From Planctomycetota bacterium (GTDB taxonomy: Bacteria > Planctomycetota > B129-G9 > JAJDCN01), in the NCBI GenBank assembly GCA_029260815.1, contig JAJDCN010000339.1:1-39819 (forward strand): DNA of 39,819 nucleotides. The letters are read 5' to 3'. The notes under the pieces were generated by a model. That model worked only from the letters and a program-made list of their open reading frames with translations, did no database searches and was not told where the DNA came from. Positions 8,553-17,400 of this stretch are shown in pieces. Position 1 is the first letter of the stretch. Each line of letters opens with the position of its first letter. The position numbers and the translations under genes were made by a program.

Positions 8553-10310
8553 ATGCGGGTATCAGCCAAGAAGGAAGGCTTCTCTGTGCACGCAATCTCG
8601 GGCACTCGTGCGGTCATCTTGGCCATGAACGCCCGGGAAGACGCTCTTCAGGACTTCCTCGGGTTCGGGATCGGCATTCGTTCGCCAGGCGATGGCGCGA
8701 TTCGCTGGCTACGAGGGTTCAAGTGTTTCGCGACGTTGGAGCCCACTCCGACGCGCGGCCAGCGGTTCGAGACCGTCGAACATCCCATTCAAGGCTTTAT
8801 GTGGGGACACTACTGGGCAGACCCCGATCAGGAGTATCGATACGTCGTACGTCCGCTGTTCTTGCCAGCGAGCGGCAAGTTGGACGACCTCAGGCACGGC
8901 GCGGATCTTGAGGTGACGATTCGCACCGAGAAGGAGGACTCCGGTACGCACTCCATCTACTTCAATCGCGGCGCGATCGTGAGCCAGGCGTACGCGGAGA
9001 AGTTCCAGAATGACAACAACCTGACCGCCGCCGAGCTGAAGGCCGAACTCAACGACAAGGATGCTGAGAGGACCAAGTGGCTCTCGCGCGGCCTGCTGGA
9101 GGGGGCACTGGGCTTCATTGCACAGGCGAAGTCGAGTCGATTCTCGCTGCACTGCTGCTTCTACGAGCTGACGTACCCTCCCATTCTGAAGGCGCTTGCT
9201 GATGCGGCCGCGGCGGGCGCCGAGGTGCAGGTCACCTTCGACGCCGACCACTTCAAGCGCAGCCGTAACCGCCGCGAAGAGTCCGCGCAGGGGAAGCGCA
9301 ACCGCGAAGCGATTGAAGCGTTCAAGGGGCGGCCGCGCTTGCACTTCAAGGAGCGGATCCACTACATCTCGCTGACGCACAACAAGTTCATGGTGCTGCT
9401 GGACAATGGGCGGCCCGTGCAGGTCTGGACGGGCTCCACCAACATCACCCCCTCCGGCTTCTGTGGTCAGTCGAACACGGGTCACGTCGTCCGCAATGAG
9501 GCCGTCGCGAAGCAGTTTGAGGACTACTTCACCCTGCTGGCTCGTGACGAACAGCGTGAGGCCCTAAAGGTGTTCACTGGCGCGGCCTCGCCCAACCCTC
9601 CCGACAGTTTGCCCCCAAACAGCATCACGACCCTGTTCAGCCCTCGTCGTGGCGAGTCGATGATGGATTGGTACGGGGGGCGCGTTGAGGGCGCCAAGCA
9701 GACGGTCATCCTCACCTCGGCGTTCGGCGTGACCACGAAGCTGGCGAAGTACTTCGACAATGACCGTGACTACCTGCGCTACATCCTGATGGAGCAGAAG
9801 AGCCGTGGGGCTGGCGCGCAAGCGATGATCGAGCGCGACAAGGACACGCGGATCGTCCTTGGCCAGGGCCTTGGCTACACAGGCTCCATGGGAAACTGGC
9901 GGAAGGTGCCAGGCTTCAAGCTTGAGGAGTGGATGTGGCGCGAGCATCACTACCGCAGCTCCGGGCACGTGTTCTTCATCCACACCAAGTACATGGGCAT
10001 CGATGTGCTTACTGATGACCCGATCGTGTTCACCGGCTCGGCCAACTTCTCGCCGAACTCCCTCACATCCAACGACGAGAACATGCTCCTGATCCGAGGA
10101 GACACTGGCGTAGCGGACGTGTACCTGACGGAGTTCTTCCGGCTGTTGAACCACTTCTACTTCCGCCAGGTCGCGAACCGGAGGGCGAGGGACGGAAAGA
10201 GCGATTCCGGCGTGCGTTGGCTGGCGGAGGACGACAGCTGGGTGTGGGGCCACTATCAGCCCAGCTACTACCGATCAAAGCGCCGGGAGTTGTTTGGCGT
10301 GCCAGCCTAG
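8553..10310 (+). CDS. Phospholipase D superfamily protein with two HKD motifs
   Basis: 585 residues. ATG 8553 has AGGAGAGG 5 bases upstream; a GTG at 8547 is in frame but overlaps that site. Two PLD catalytic motifs are visible: H276-N-K278 followed by D284 and GSTN (294-297), and H477-T-K479 followed by D484 and GSANFS (495-500). PLD-family enzymes use the paired histidines to cleave phosphodiesters in lipids or nucleic acids. The N-terminal 180 residues form a separate domain I do not recognise. There is no signal peptide or membrane segment, so a cytoplasmic role is likely. In a mobile island next to an EEP remnant, a nuclease or phosphodiesterase used in defence is plausible, but a phospholipase is equally compatible with the motifs. 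Confidence 0.88.
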   Translation: MRVSAKKEGFSVHAISGTRAVILAMNAREDALQDFLGFGIGIRSPGDGAIRWLRGFKCFATLEPTPTRGQRFETVEHPIQGFMWGHYWADPDQEYRYVVRPLFLPASGKLDDLRHGADLEVTIRTEKEDSGTHSIYFNRGAIVSQAYAEKFQNDNNLTAAELKAELNDKDAERTKWLSRGLLEGALGFIAQAKSSRFSLHCCFYELTYPPILKALADAAAAGAEVQVTFDADHFKRSRNRREESAQGKRNREAIEAFKGRPRLHFKERIHYISLTHNKFMVLLDNGRPVQVWTGSTNITPSGFCGQSNTGHVVRNEAVAKQFEDYFTLLARDEQREALKVFTGAASPNPPDSLPPNSITTLFSPRRGESMMDWYGGRVEGAKQTVILTSAFGVTTKLAKYFDNDRDYLRYILMEQKSRGAGAQAMIERDKDTRIVLGQGLGYTGSMGNWRKVPGFKLEEWMWREHHYRSSGHVFFIHTKYMGIDVLTDDPIVFTGSANFSPNSLTSNDENMLLIRGDTGVADVYLTEFFRLLNHFYFRQVANRRARDGKSDSGVRWLAEDDSWVWGHYQPSYYRSKRRELFGVPA

Positions 10311-10364
10311 TCGCTGCCGTGCGCCTGATAGGGCGCCGCCCACGCGGCTTGCCTGCTGCTAACC

Positions 10365-10403
10365 GCCCGCTACGCGGGCCTTCCGCGCGCGAGACTTCTC
10401 GCG
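10365..10403 (+). terminator. Tandem hairpins after the PLD gene
   Basis: Stem 1 is GCCCG/CGGGC (10365-10369 with 10375-10379). Stem 2 is CGCGAGA/TCTCGCG (10388-10394 with 10397-10403). They lie 55-95 bases after the PLD stop codon. There is no T-run, so intrinsic termination is uncertain. Confidence 0.45.
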
Positions 10404-10447
10404 TGTGTGAGGCAGCGACGGGAACGGTGGCCACAATGGTCGCAAGT

Positions 10448-10490
10448 GACCTGCCCCCAATGAAACGGTCCAGCTACAGGGGGGCAGGTC
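10448..10490. repeat. 11-bp inverted repeat resembling an IS end
   Basis: GACCTGCCCCC (10448-10458) pairs with GGGGGCAGGTC (10480-10490) across 21 bases. A partial copy in the opposite orientation lies at about 14293-14313 (GTAGCTGGGGCAGGTCACT), where the two outer blocks are joined without the middle. Dispersed copies with inverted ends suggest IS or MITE debris. Confidence 0.5.
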
Positions 10491-10679
10491 CCCAAACCCC
10501 AAGACCTGGACTGACATTCGAGGATCAGGTCAAGAGCCCACAACGCGCTACACTGATGAGTGTGGAATATCTGAGAATCAAACGGGCGCTCCTCTTGACG
10601 GGGCATTGTCGCCAGTCCCCGCGATCGACGGTGCGGCCATTGCCGTCCGCGAACGAATCACATCAGTGGGAGGAGTGAC

Positions 10680-13010
10680 GTGGGCGCCTTCGAACAAATC
10701 CACCATGACGCCGGGCGCTACTCGCCCGCTGCCGCGGCCGAGCGCTATGTTCTGCCGCCCACGGGCATGCCCTCTCCGGATCAGAACTACCTGATCATTG
10801 GACCCAGGGGCGCCGGCAAGACAATCATGTTGAAGACGATGTTCTCGCGGTGGTCCGCGCGAGGCGATCTCCTGCCAGCGTACATCGAGCTTGACCGCTG
10901 GATTCAGGGCTGCGCAAGTGAGGTGGGCCGCGAAGAGGAGTCCGTAACACCGCGTGTCAGAGTAATGACGGATTGTCTCCGCCTCGCTACAGCGATGGGC
11001 TTGATTCATGGCGTCGCCAAGGCGGCCGAAGCGCTGATTGGCCAAGACCTTGCAACTCAGATCGTTGTGCCAGCCTTGCAGTACTCGAATCTCAGCACCA
11101 ACGTTGAGGAGGCGGTTGGTTCGGTCCGCAAGACGATCAGGCGCTGCATCACCGGCTCTGACTCCGGCGCGCCGGAGCCCCCCCATATACCCGCAGTAGC
11201 CGAGATACTCGGTGAACAGGCTCGGGCGGTCGGCGGGCGTGAGCTAGTTCTGCTTGTCGATCAGATAGACCAAGCCCCGTCCAGGGTGTTCGGTCCGGTC
11301 ATCTCTCTCCTTCGTCGGCACACTCACTGCATCGCCATTCTAGCGACTCGTCCGTGTCCCACGGCTCCTCAGCCTGCATTCCTGCCAGGGGACTGTGTGG
11401 CTGGAGACTCGTACCAGGCATGGAATCTGGATAGAGAGTCATTGGGGGATCCGTGGCAGCGCTTCCTGGGTGAAGTGCTGGCCAAGCTCCCTCTCGATGG
11501 CGTCCAGTCCAGACTCCAGGAGAGTGTCGGCGTGCTAGCGAATCTGACCTGGCCGTCACTCCGATCCGCCATCCGGATTGCGAAGGCTACAGCGCGCATG
11601 GCACCAGCAAGCAGCTTCGACGTTGCATGGCAGCAAGCACTCGCCGACGAAGCGGCCAGTCACGAGAATCTCGTGGAGTCCGCCCTGAGCGCCTGGTGCG
11701 ATCCACATGCGGTTCTACGCGACTGGCGCAAACGGGCAGTCAAGAACGCTGAGGCACCCGAGGACATTCGGTCTGGGAAGGTGAGTATCCGGGCATTCAC
11801 TCGGTTGAAGCTCCAAGCAGATGTTCTGTTTGAGGTTGCGCCAACGCCCGCATCCAGGCTGATACGCGTGGCCCTCCAGGCCGGCGTACTATCACCGACG
11901 AGAGATGCGCCATATGTACTGGACCACATTCCCCGGCGGCTTGAGGTCTCGCCGCTGCTCTTTTACCCAATCCTGCCTGGTGTGCCGACGACCGCACGCA
12001 CCACACAAGCCGTGTGGGATACGACGAAGGAGCAACTGAAGCCGCTAATGCGCGCCGGATTTGCACCCAAGGCGCCGAGACTGAAGCGCCTCTTCGTCTC
12101 ACACTGGATGAGTGATTGGGGCGGAGACAGCCCTGAGCTGTTTGCGTCTCTGTCAAATGCACTGCATGGCGTGATCGACGTTCGAACGGGTGCCTCCGTC
12201 GACGGGAACTTGTCCACAACCATCCTCAGCCAACTCAAGGAGTGTGACGCGGTTGTGTGTGACTTTGGAACGCCTAGGAGAGAGGTGTATGTCGAGTACG
12301 GATGGGCGATTGGTAACGAAATGCCCGTCCTTCACGTTGTGGTAGACGAAGACTGCATCGAACGCCTTCCCCATTGGCTCGCCCATCTGACAGTCCGGCC
12401 GTATGGGAGAGAGACCGAGAGAGAGGCACTGGCAGCGCGTGTACGGGCACTTCTGAGCCGGCGCCTTAGCACGGAGGAGCAGTTCAAGTCTCTTGGACCA
12501 ACCACTCTCAGGCGCACGCCGGAACCAAACGTAGTCAGTGTCCTGACGTCGGCGGAGACGGAGAAGTCAGTGTTGCAACGCTGCCGGCCTCTCATCGAGG
12601 AACATGGCTTCGTAATGCGACACCTAGTGATCAACAGTAACGACCCGGGAATGCTTGCACAGACGATCCTGGCGGCTCGGTGCGCTGGTAGCCTTGTCAT
12701 CGCGCTAGATGGCTCGGAGCACGACTACCTCGGGCTGGTCGCCGCGGCCATACTCCACGCTCGACCGAGCATGCGGACTACGAAGGCTGCTCGAACGAGG
12801 CCCAAGGCGCGAAAGAAGGTCCAGTACTCAACCAAGCTCAGGACGGTGTTCGTTCTTCCAACAGAACCCAGCCTCGGACTGCCAAAGCTACTCACCGGGC
12901 ATCCACGGACTGTGGTGACTGCCGACTATTCGGAACTCAGAACAAAGCTCGGTCTGCGAATCGCAGAGCTTTCGAAGTGGTTGCGAGCTGCGGGCAGAAA
13001 GACAACATAG
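10680..13010 (+). CDS. P-loop ATPase fused to TIR/NDT-like domains (candidate defence sensor-effector)
   Basis: 776 residues, GTG start at 10680 with GGAGGAG upstream. Residues 30-330 form a P-loop NTPase: Walker A GPRGAGKT (41-48), Walker B LVLLVDQID (189-197), and a sensor-like IAILATRP near 220. This resembles STAND/Sll1717-type ATPases. Residues 469-595 look like the TIR / nucleoside-deoxyribosyltransferase-like fold: KRLFVSHWM strand, ILSQLKECDAVVCDFG, then VYVEYGWAIGNEMPV, where E539 occupies the place of the family's catalytic Glu. Residues 617-695 look like a second, degenerate copy (VVSVLTSAETEKS, ILAARCAGSLVIALDG) without that Glu. Established TIR/NDT relatives in defence cleave NAD or bind nucleotide signals. 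The next gene starts immediately after the stop codon, so they form an operon. Alternative: a nucleotide-modifying enzyme with an ATPase module. Exact function is inference. Confidence 0.8.
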   Translation: MGAFEQIHHDAGRYSPAAAAERYVLPPTGMPSPDQNYLIIGPRGAGKTIMLKTMFSRWSARGDLLPAYIELDRWIQGCASEVGREEESVTPRVRVMTDCLRLATAMGLIHGVAKAAEALIGQDLATQIVVPALQYSNLSTNVEEAVGSVRKTIRRCITGSDSGAPEPPHIPAVAEILGEQARAVGGRELVLLVDQIDQAPSRVFGPVISLLRRHTHCIAILATRPCPTAPQPAFLPGDCVAGDSYQAWNLDRESLGDPWQRFLGEVLAKLPLDGVQSRLQESVGVLANLTWPSLRSAIRIAKATARMAPASSFDVAWQQALADEAASHENLVESALSAWCDPHAVLRDWRKRAVKNAEAPEDIRSGKVSIRAFTRLKLQADVLFEVAPTPASRLIRVALQAGVLSPTRDAPYVLDHIPRRLEVSPLLFYPILPGVPTTARTTQAVWDTTKEQLKPLMRAGFAPKAPRLKRLFVSHWMSDWGGDSPELFASLSNALHGVIDVRTGASVDGNLSTTILSQLKECDAVVCDFGTPRREVYVEYGWAIGNEMPVLHVVVDEDCIERLPHWLAHLTVRPYGRETEREALAARVRALLSRRLSTEEQFKSLGPTTLRRTPEPNVVSVLTSAETEKSVLQRCRPLIEEHGFVMRHLVINSNDPGMLAQTILAARCAGSLVIALDGSEHDYLGLVAAAILHARPSMRTTKAARTRPKARKKVQYSTKLRTVFVLPTEPSLGLPKLLTGHPRTVVTADYSELRTKLGLRIAELSKWLRAAGRKTT

Positions 13011-13994
13011 ATGTCGGCTGCGACCACCATGAGTAACTTCGTGGCCTCTAGGCCGAACTTGACCGGTCCGTTGTACTGGCTTGGTGCGGCAAGCTTTGAA
13101 GAGCGGTGCCTGGGCAGTGCGCGAGTACTCGCGGAATTCGGCGGGTCACTCGAAGCAGGGCTCATTGTCGACTACGCAACAAAGATAGAGCCGGGCGGCG
13201 CTGGACAGGAGCTTAGAGCCAAGTACCGGAAGGCACTGTTTGACAGCTTGCCTGCGCGGGACCTGCCTCTTCAAGCGTATCGCTTCGGTCCGATGATCGG
13301 GGCACTGGAGTCTATTGAGAGGTCATGGGGTGGCAATCGCGCCACTACGCTGGTTGTCGATGCCACATGCTTCACCAAGATCCACTCGGTAGCACTCGGG
13401 TACTGGCTTGCGACCCAGCGTTGCGTCAAGGATGTCCTGGTCGCGTACACTCGTCCAATTGAGTACGGCACAGAGGTAACGAACGTGCAGGCGCGTGGAA
13501 GGTGGGTAGAGACCATCGTTGCACCTCTGGGTTTCGACCCACAGCTCACGAGCGGCGAAACGACAGGACTACTCCTTCTAGGTCACGAGGGTAGCAGGTT
13601 GCGGCTCGCGGTTGATGCGCTTGAGCCCGACGGTGGTCTGGCAATCCTCGCAGGCGCTGAGGACAGCGCCCTCACTCGGATCTCGGAGTGGAAGAACGGG
13701 TGGTTGCTTGGGCAAGCTGCGGAGGATGGGATCGACCTTGAGACGGTCGACTTCTTCTCTGCGCAGGCAATGCGCAAGTCGGTCTCAGGCGTCGCCGCGC
13801 AGGCACGGGCCGCGAACGCTCGGATGGTCATCTATCCCTTCGGACCGAAGCCGCACGTGATTGCGGCGTCGTTCTACGCCGCAGTCCTGGCACCGCGGCG
13901 ATCCTGGATCAGCTACCCCGTACCCAAGTCGTACTCGTTGACGTACACGTCAGGGGTGGGGCTGACGTACTGGGCGAGCATTCGACTCAGTTAG
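13011..13994 (+). CDS. Unrecognised Rossmann-like partner of the ATPase-TIR/NDT protein
   Basis: 327 residues; ATG 13011 directly abuts the upstream TAG, so translation is probably coupled. A second ATG at 13029 is possible but lacks a better ribosome-binding site. The first half alternates strands and helices: LYWLGAASFEERCLG (21-35), LIVDYATKI (51-59), TTLVVDATCFTKIH (112-125) and DVLVAYTRPIEYG (141-153). The last 50 residues hold a compact motif run, YPFGPKPHV then SYPVPKSYSLTY. The SFEERCLG, DATCFTK and AYTRPIEY segments look like a conserved ligand or nucleotide pocket of a CARF/Rossmann type, but I cannot assign a named family. Strict adjacency to the ATPase implies joint function, perhaps as the regulatory or effector half of a defence pair. 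Confidence 0.75.
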   Translation: MSAATTMSNFVASRPNLTGPLYWLGAASFEERCLGSARVLAEFGGSLEAGLIVDYATKIEPGGAGQELRAKYRKALFDSLPARDLPLQAYRFGPMIGALESIERSWGGNRATTLVVDATCFTKIHSVALGYWLATQRCVKDVLVAYTRPIEYGTEVTNVQARGRWVETIVAPLGFDPQLTSGETTGLLLLGHEGSRLRLAVDALEPDGGLAILAGAEDSALTRISEWKNGWLLGQAAEDGIDLETVDFFSAQAMRKSVSGVAAQARAANARMVIYPFGPKPHVIAASFYAAVLAPRRSWISYPVPKSYSLTYTSGVGLTYWASIRLS

Positions 13995-14014
13995 ACGCGT
14001 GTAGTTCACGTGTC
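13994..14014 (+). terminator. Hairpin after the ATPase operon
   Basis: GACGCGTG (13994-14001) pairs with CACGTGTC (14007-14014) with one G-T wobble and a 5-base loop, starting at the last base of the stop codon. A short GTTGAGCTT follows. It is well placed to end the two-gene transcript. Confidence 0.45.
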
Positions 14015-14018
14015 GTTG

Positions 14019-14095
14019 AGCTTCCCCCGGTCTGGTGGACACCTACCCCGTGTGGATCTCAGTTGCCGCGAGCGCAGCCTGTCGAGCTGGGGGTC
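14019..14095 (-). mobile_element. Relic of an IS3-family terminus
   Basis: The segment GGTGGACACCTAC...GTGTGGATCTCA...GCAGCCTGT closely matches the end of the IS3 fragment at 34574-34632, and the outer bases read on the minus strand (TGTCCACCAGACCGGGGGAA) look like an IS3 terminal repeat. Only the last codons and end of the IS remain, with frame-breaking changes. Two more copies lie at 27914-27976 and 34560-34630. Confidence 0.55.
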
Positions 14096-14449
14096 ACTAC
14101 ATGGCGGGCGCCACGGATGGGGCTTCCCGAGGGGCCGCAGGGATGCTTGGGCGCATGCTTGTACACGAATCGCGGCCGGAGGATTTCGTGATGCTATCGG
14201 TCGAGCTGTTGCTTGCGTCGAGGGATTCCACGAACTCACGAATGCTCATCTTCGCCGGGAGGGTGACCATGCAGAGCTCGCACGAGTGACCTAGGTAGCT
14301 GGGGCAGGTCACTGGGCCAGTACAGGCTTCCCACCAGGTTGCCCAAGACCCCGTTCAGGTCCATGCCGTGCTTCGCTCTCGCGATGACTGGCACTCAGCG
14401 GACTTGGACCTCATGACAAGGTTGGCCAGGCGCGGTAGGTTGACGCGCT
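14096..14449. other. Debris between the ATPase operon and the metallopeptidase gene
   Basis: No confident gene. A plus-strand frame through 14289 encodes MLGRMLVHESRPEDFVML and then VELLLASRD, which resembles the left-end frame at 199-340 (LLGHMLVNRSLDH, VDLLQASE); both may be fragments of one lost small gene. At 14293-14313 there is a partial copy of the inverted-repeat element at 10448-10490. The remaining 130 bases show nothing recognisable. Confidence 0.45.
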
Positions 14450-17400
14450 GTGGGGAAACGCTACGCCGTCATCGCCTTGATGCTCTTGGCCGGAATCGGG
14501 GCATGGCTTTGGCCCATGGCGGAGGATGAGGACCCCTGGGCATTCTCCATCGATGTCCCGTACACGGATGAGACCAACCCCTTCACGGAGGAGCGGCTGA
14601 GGGCGCGGCTCGCGCGAATCACTCCGCTCGTGGAAGAGGTCGTGGGGCAGGCGATTCGGACGGACGAGCTGCGGATCACCATCGCGGACGGTTTCGTGGC
14701 CGCGCACCGGGAGCTTCAAGAGGCCTACCCGCACCTGCTCGATCCGACCGGGCCTGATTACGCCTTCGTGCCACTCTTCCTGACGTACCTGAACTTGCAG
14801 GAACAGTGGGCTTCCCTGCTCGGCCGGTATGTGCCGCAAGCGAAGACGATCGAGTTCTACCCATTCATGTTCGAAGCCATCGAGCCCGAGGACCTGGACG
14901 CCCTGATCGACGTGATCCTTGCGCATGAGCTTGCCCACGTCTGGCAGGACCAGAGGTTCGGCGCGTTCGAGCACGAGGGCGTGGAAGACACGACGGAGAC
15001 CGCTCTCGCACGGGCTGCCGTCGTGGAGGGCACGGCCGAGTTCGTCTCGCGGGAGGTTGCCAAGCGCCTGGACGCTGTCTCTTCCTTCGACCTGGTGGCG
15101 TCCAAACGAGACGAGCAGACGGAGAAGAGGACCGGGACGCCGACGCAGCGGGCCATCGCAAGGTGGCAGCGTTGGGCCTACGGGGAGGGCCTGCGGTTTG
15201 TCGAGACGGTGCATGCCGAGCTTGGGGCCCCGGCGACCTGGCAGCGGTTGTTCGGCGCGATGCCGTCGAGCGTTTGGAGCATCGAGCATCCGAAGGCGTG
15301 GGCTGAGCGCCCTGGCACACCGAGCGCCGACCTGGATGCTTGGGCAAGCCGCCTGCTCTCGATCCTGGAGGCCCATCGGCCGAGGTTCGACTCGCAGCGC
15401 AAGTGGGGGCATCGACCGCTGATCCGGGAAGACGTCGTTGAGCGTCTGGGCTCGGCCGGCCTGTCGATGGTGTCAGGTCCCTGGGAACGACTCCAAGGAG
15501 GCGTCCTCTTTGCCGGCACTCCGAAGCGCGGTCCTCTGGCTGGAACCAGCTTCCTGCTTCGGGCATGGCGGTTCCCCACGGACGGCGATGCGCTCGAAGC
15601 ACGCGCGGCACTTGAGGGTGCCTTCGCGAGACTCGGCCCCCGGGCCTGGGCGGGCAAGGACGTCGAACAGACTCTTGGAGCGACACGTGTACGCGTGGGG
15701 CCGAACGGCGCCGTCGTGCGTTCATCGCTTGTCTTCGATGACGCTCCCTTGCACGCCCACGAGGGGGCGTGGGGTCTGCACGGACACGGGTCGATGGTGT
15801 TCGAGGTCATCGGTTGGCGCGATGGAATCGGACCTGCGCTCCTGGACATCTTGGACGCGGCCGTCAGGGCCGTGACGGATGGGGAAGCGATCGACCTCGC
15901 GATCGGCGGTGTCGCCACGGCGGAAAGTCCCTACGTCAAGCTGGGGGAACTGCGAGGCGGCTCGTCCGCAGGGCCGGCGCCCTTGGGTGCAGAGACGCTC
16001 GCAGCCCTCCGTGACGAGTGGATCGCTCGCGTCCTAGCCGGCAACACGGGCGAACGCGCACTTCTCCAGTGGCTTCAAGCAGAGCCAAGGCCGCCCGCAG
16101 CGTGGATGACCGCTGTTGGCCCGGCCGCTGGTGAGGAGGAGCTGGAGGGAGTCGAGAGGGGCCGCCTCCTTCTGGCCGCCCTCCTGCACGAGGATGCCGA
16201 GCTCAGGCGGTTTGCCCTCGGTGCTATTGCGGAGCGGCGTTGTCGCCTGCCCCCGTGGAGTGCGGATGTCGTAGCTCGGATCGCCCTTCTGACCGGCGAC
16301 GAGGACCCCTGGGTGCGGGCCGTGGCCGTTCGAGCGGCCGAGGCCATGGCCAAGCAGAAGCCGTTGGGTGAAGCTCGGATCGATGCCTTGGCGTCAGATG
16401 CTTCCCCGGCGGTGCGCGCAAGCCTGGCCGTGAGTCGGGGGGTGCTGAAGACGCGTAGGCGCTCGGTGCTTGCGCAACTCGCAGCGGACTCTCACCTGGC
16501 CGTGAAGCGAGCAGCAGATGCCGAAGATCCTGACCAGGGGAAGGGGACAGGGGCCTTCGTGGATCGGGTGTTGGAGATCTCCCGGCGGAAGGACGGAGAG
16601 GCGCCTGCTCCGCGTGAGGACGGCCCGGTCGATCCGACCGCCGCGTTCAACGTCATGTTCGAGGCGATGCTGACGAACTCCATGGGCAAGAACCAGGAGG
16701 AGTTGGAGCGCCGCATTCGCCGATTCCTCGTGGAGGGCGATGCCTCTGTCCGCGTCATGGCACTCCAAGCCATCCAGTTCATGGGAGGCGCCCGCCAGCG
16801 CTTCCTCCCCGAGCTCGTGCGAGCCTTCGATGTGGCTCTTCCCCGCCACGGGGCGTCGATGACGCTCTGCAAAGGTGGTCTTGACCTGACCCCTGCGCGA
16901 CGTCACCTGCTTGCCATGGTGGCCCACCCGTGGTGGCGGGTACATGTGCTCCGCGCGATCGCCGCGAACGAGCTCGACCTGCCGGAGGACGTCTCCAAGC
17001 AGGTGACCGACTGGATGGGCTCTCGCGACCTGCTGTTGCGCGCTGCGTCCGCTCTGCTTGTCTTGCGGCTGGATGCCGATGACGCGAAGCCCCTGAAGGT
17101 GCTCGAAGGTGCCTGGGCGGCGCTTCCCTCCGACTGGCGCGTGCAGGCCCTCGAGGCTGTGAGGACGCACCGACCCGGGAGCAGCGCGGCTGCCCGGCTT
17201 GAGCAACGGGCGCTGTACTCGGGCTTCCGCGAGGAGAGAAACGTCGTGTTCGACGCGCACAGGGACGGGACGTTCGACGAGCCGTACGTGCGGGCGCTCC
17301 TGGACGGCATGGCCCGTTCCAGTCCCGAGGTCGTGGAGGAGTACTGGTCGCACATCCTGGACAAGGCGTGGGATCCGGGCGACGAGGAACTGCAGCTGAT

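Larger units (their letters stand above)
10311..10679. other. Intergenic region rich in hairpins
   Basis: 369 bases between the PLD gene and the ATPase operon. It holds a hairpin pair at 10365-10403, a long inverted repeat at 10448-10490 that resembles IS3-type ends, and a small inverted repeat ACACT/AGTGT at 10550-10563 that could be an operator for the operon. No plausible gene is present. The start of the downstream operon is set by GGGAGGAG at about 10668. Confidence 0.6.
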
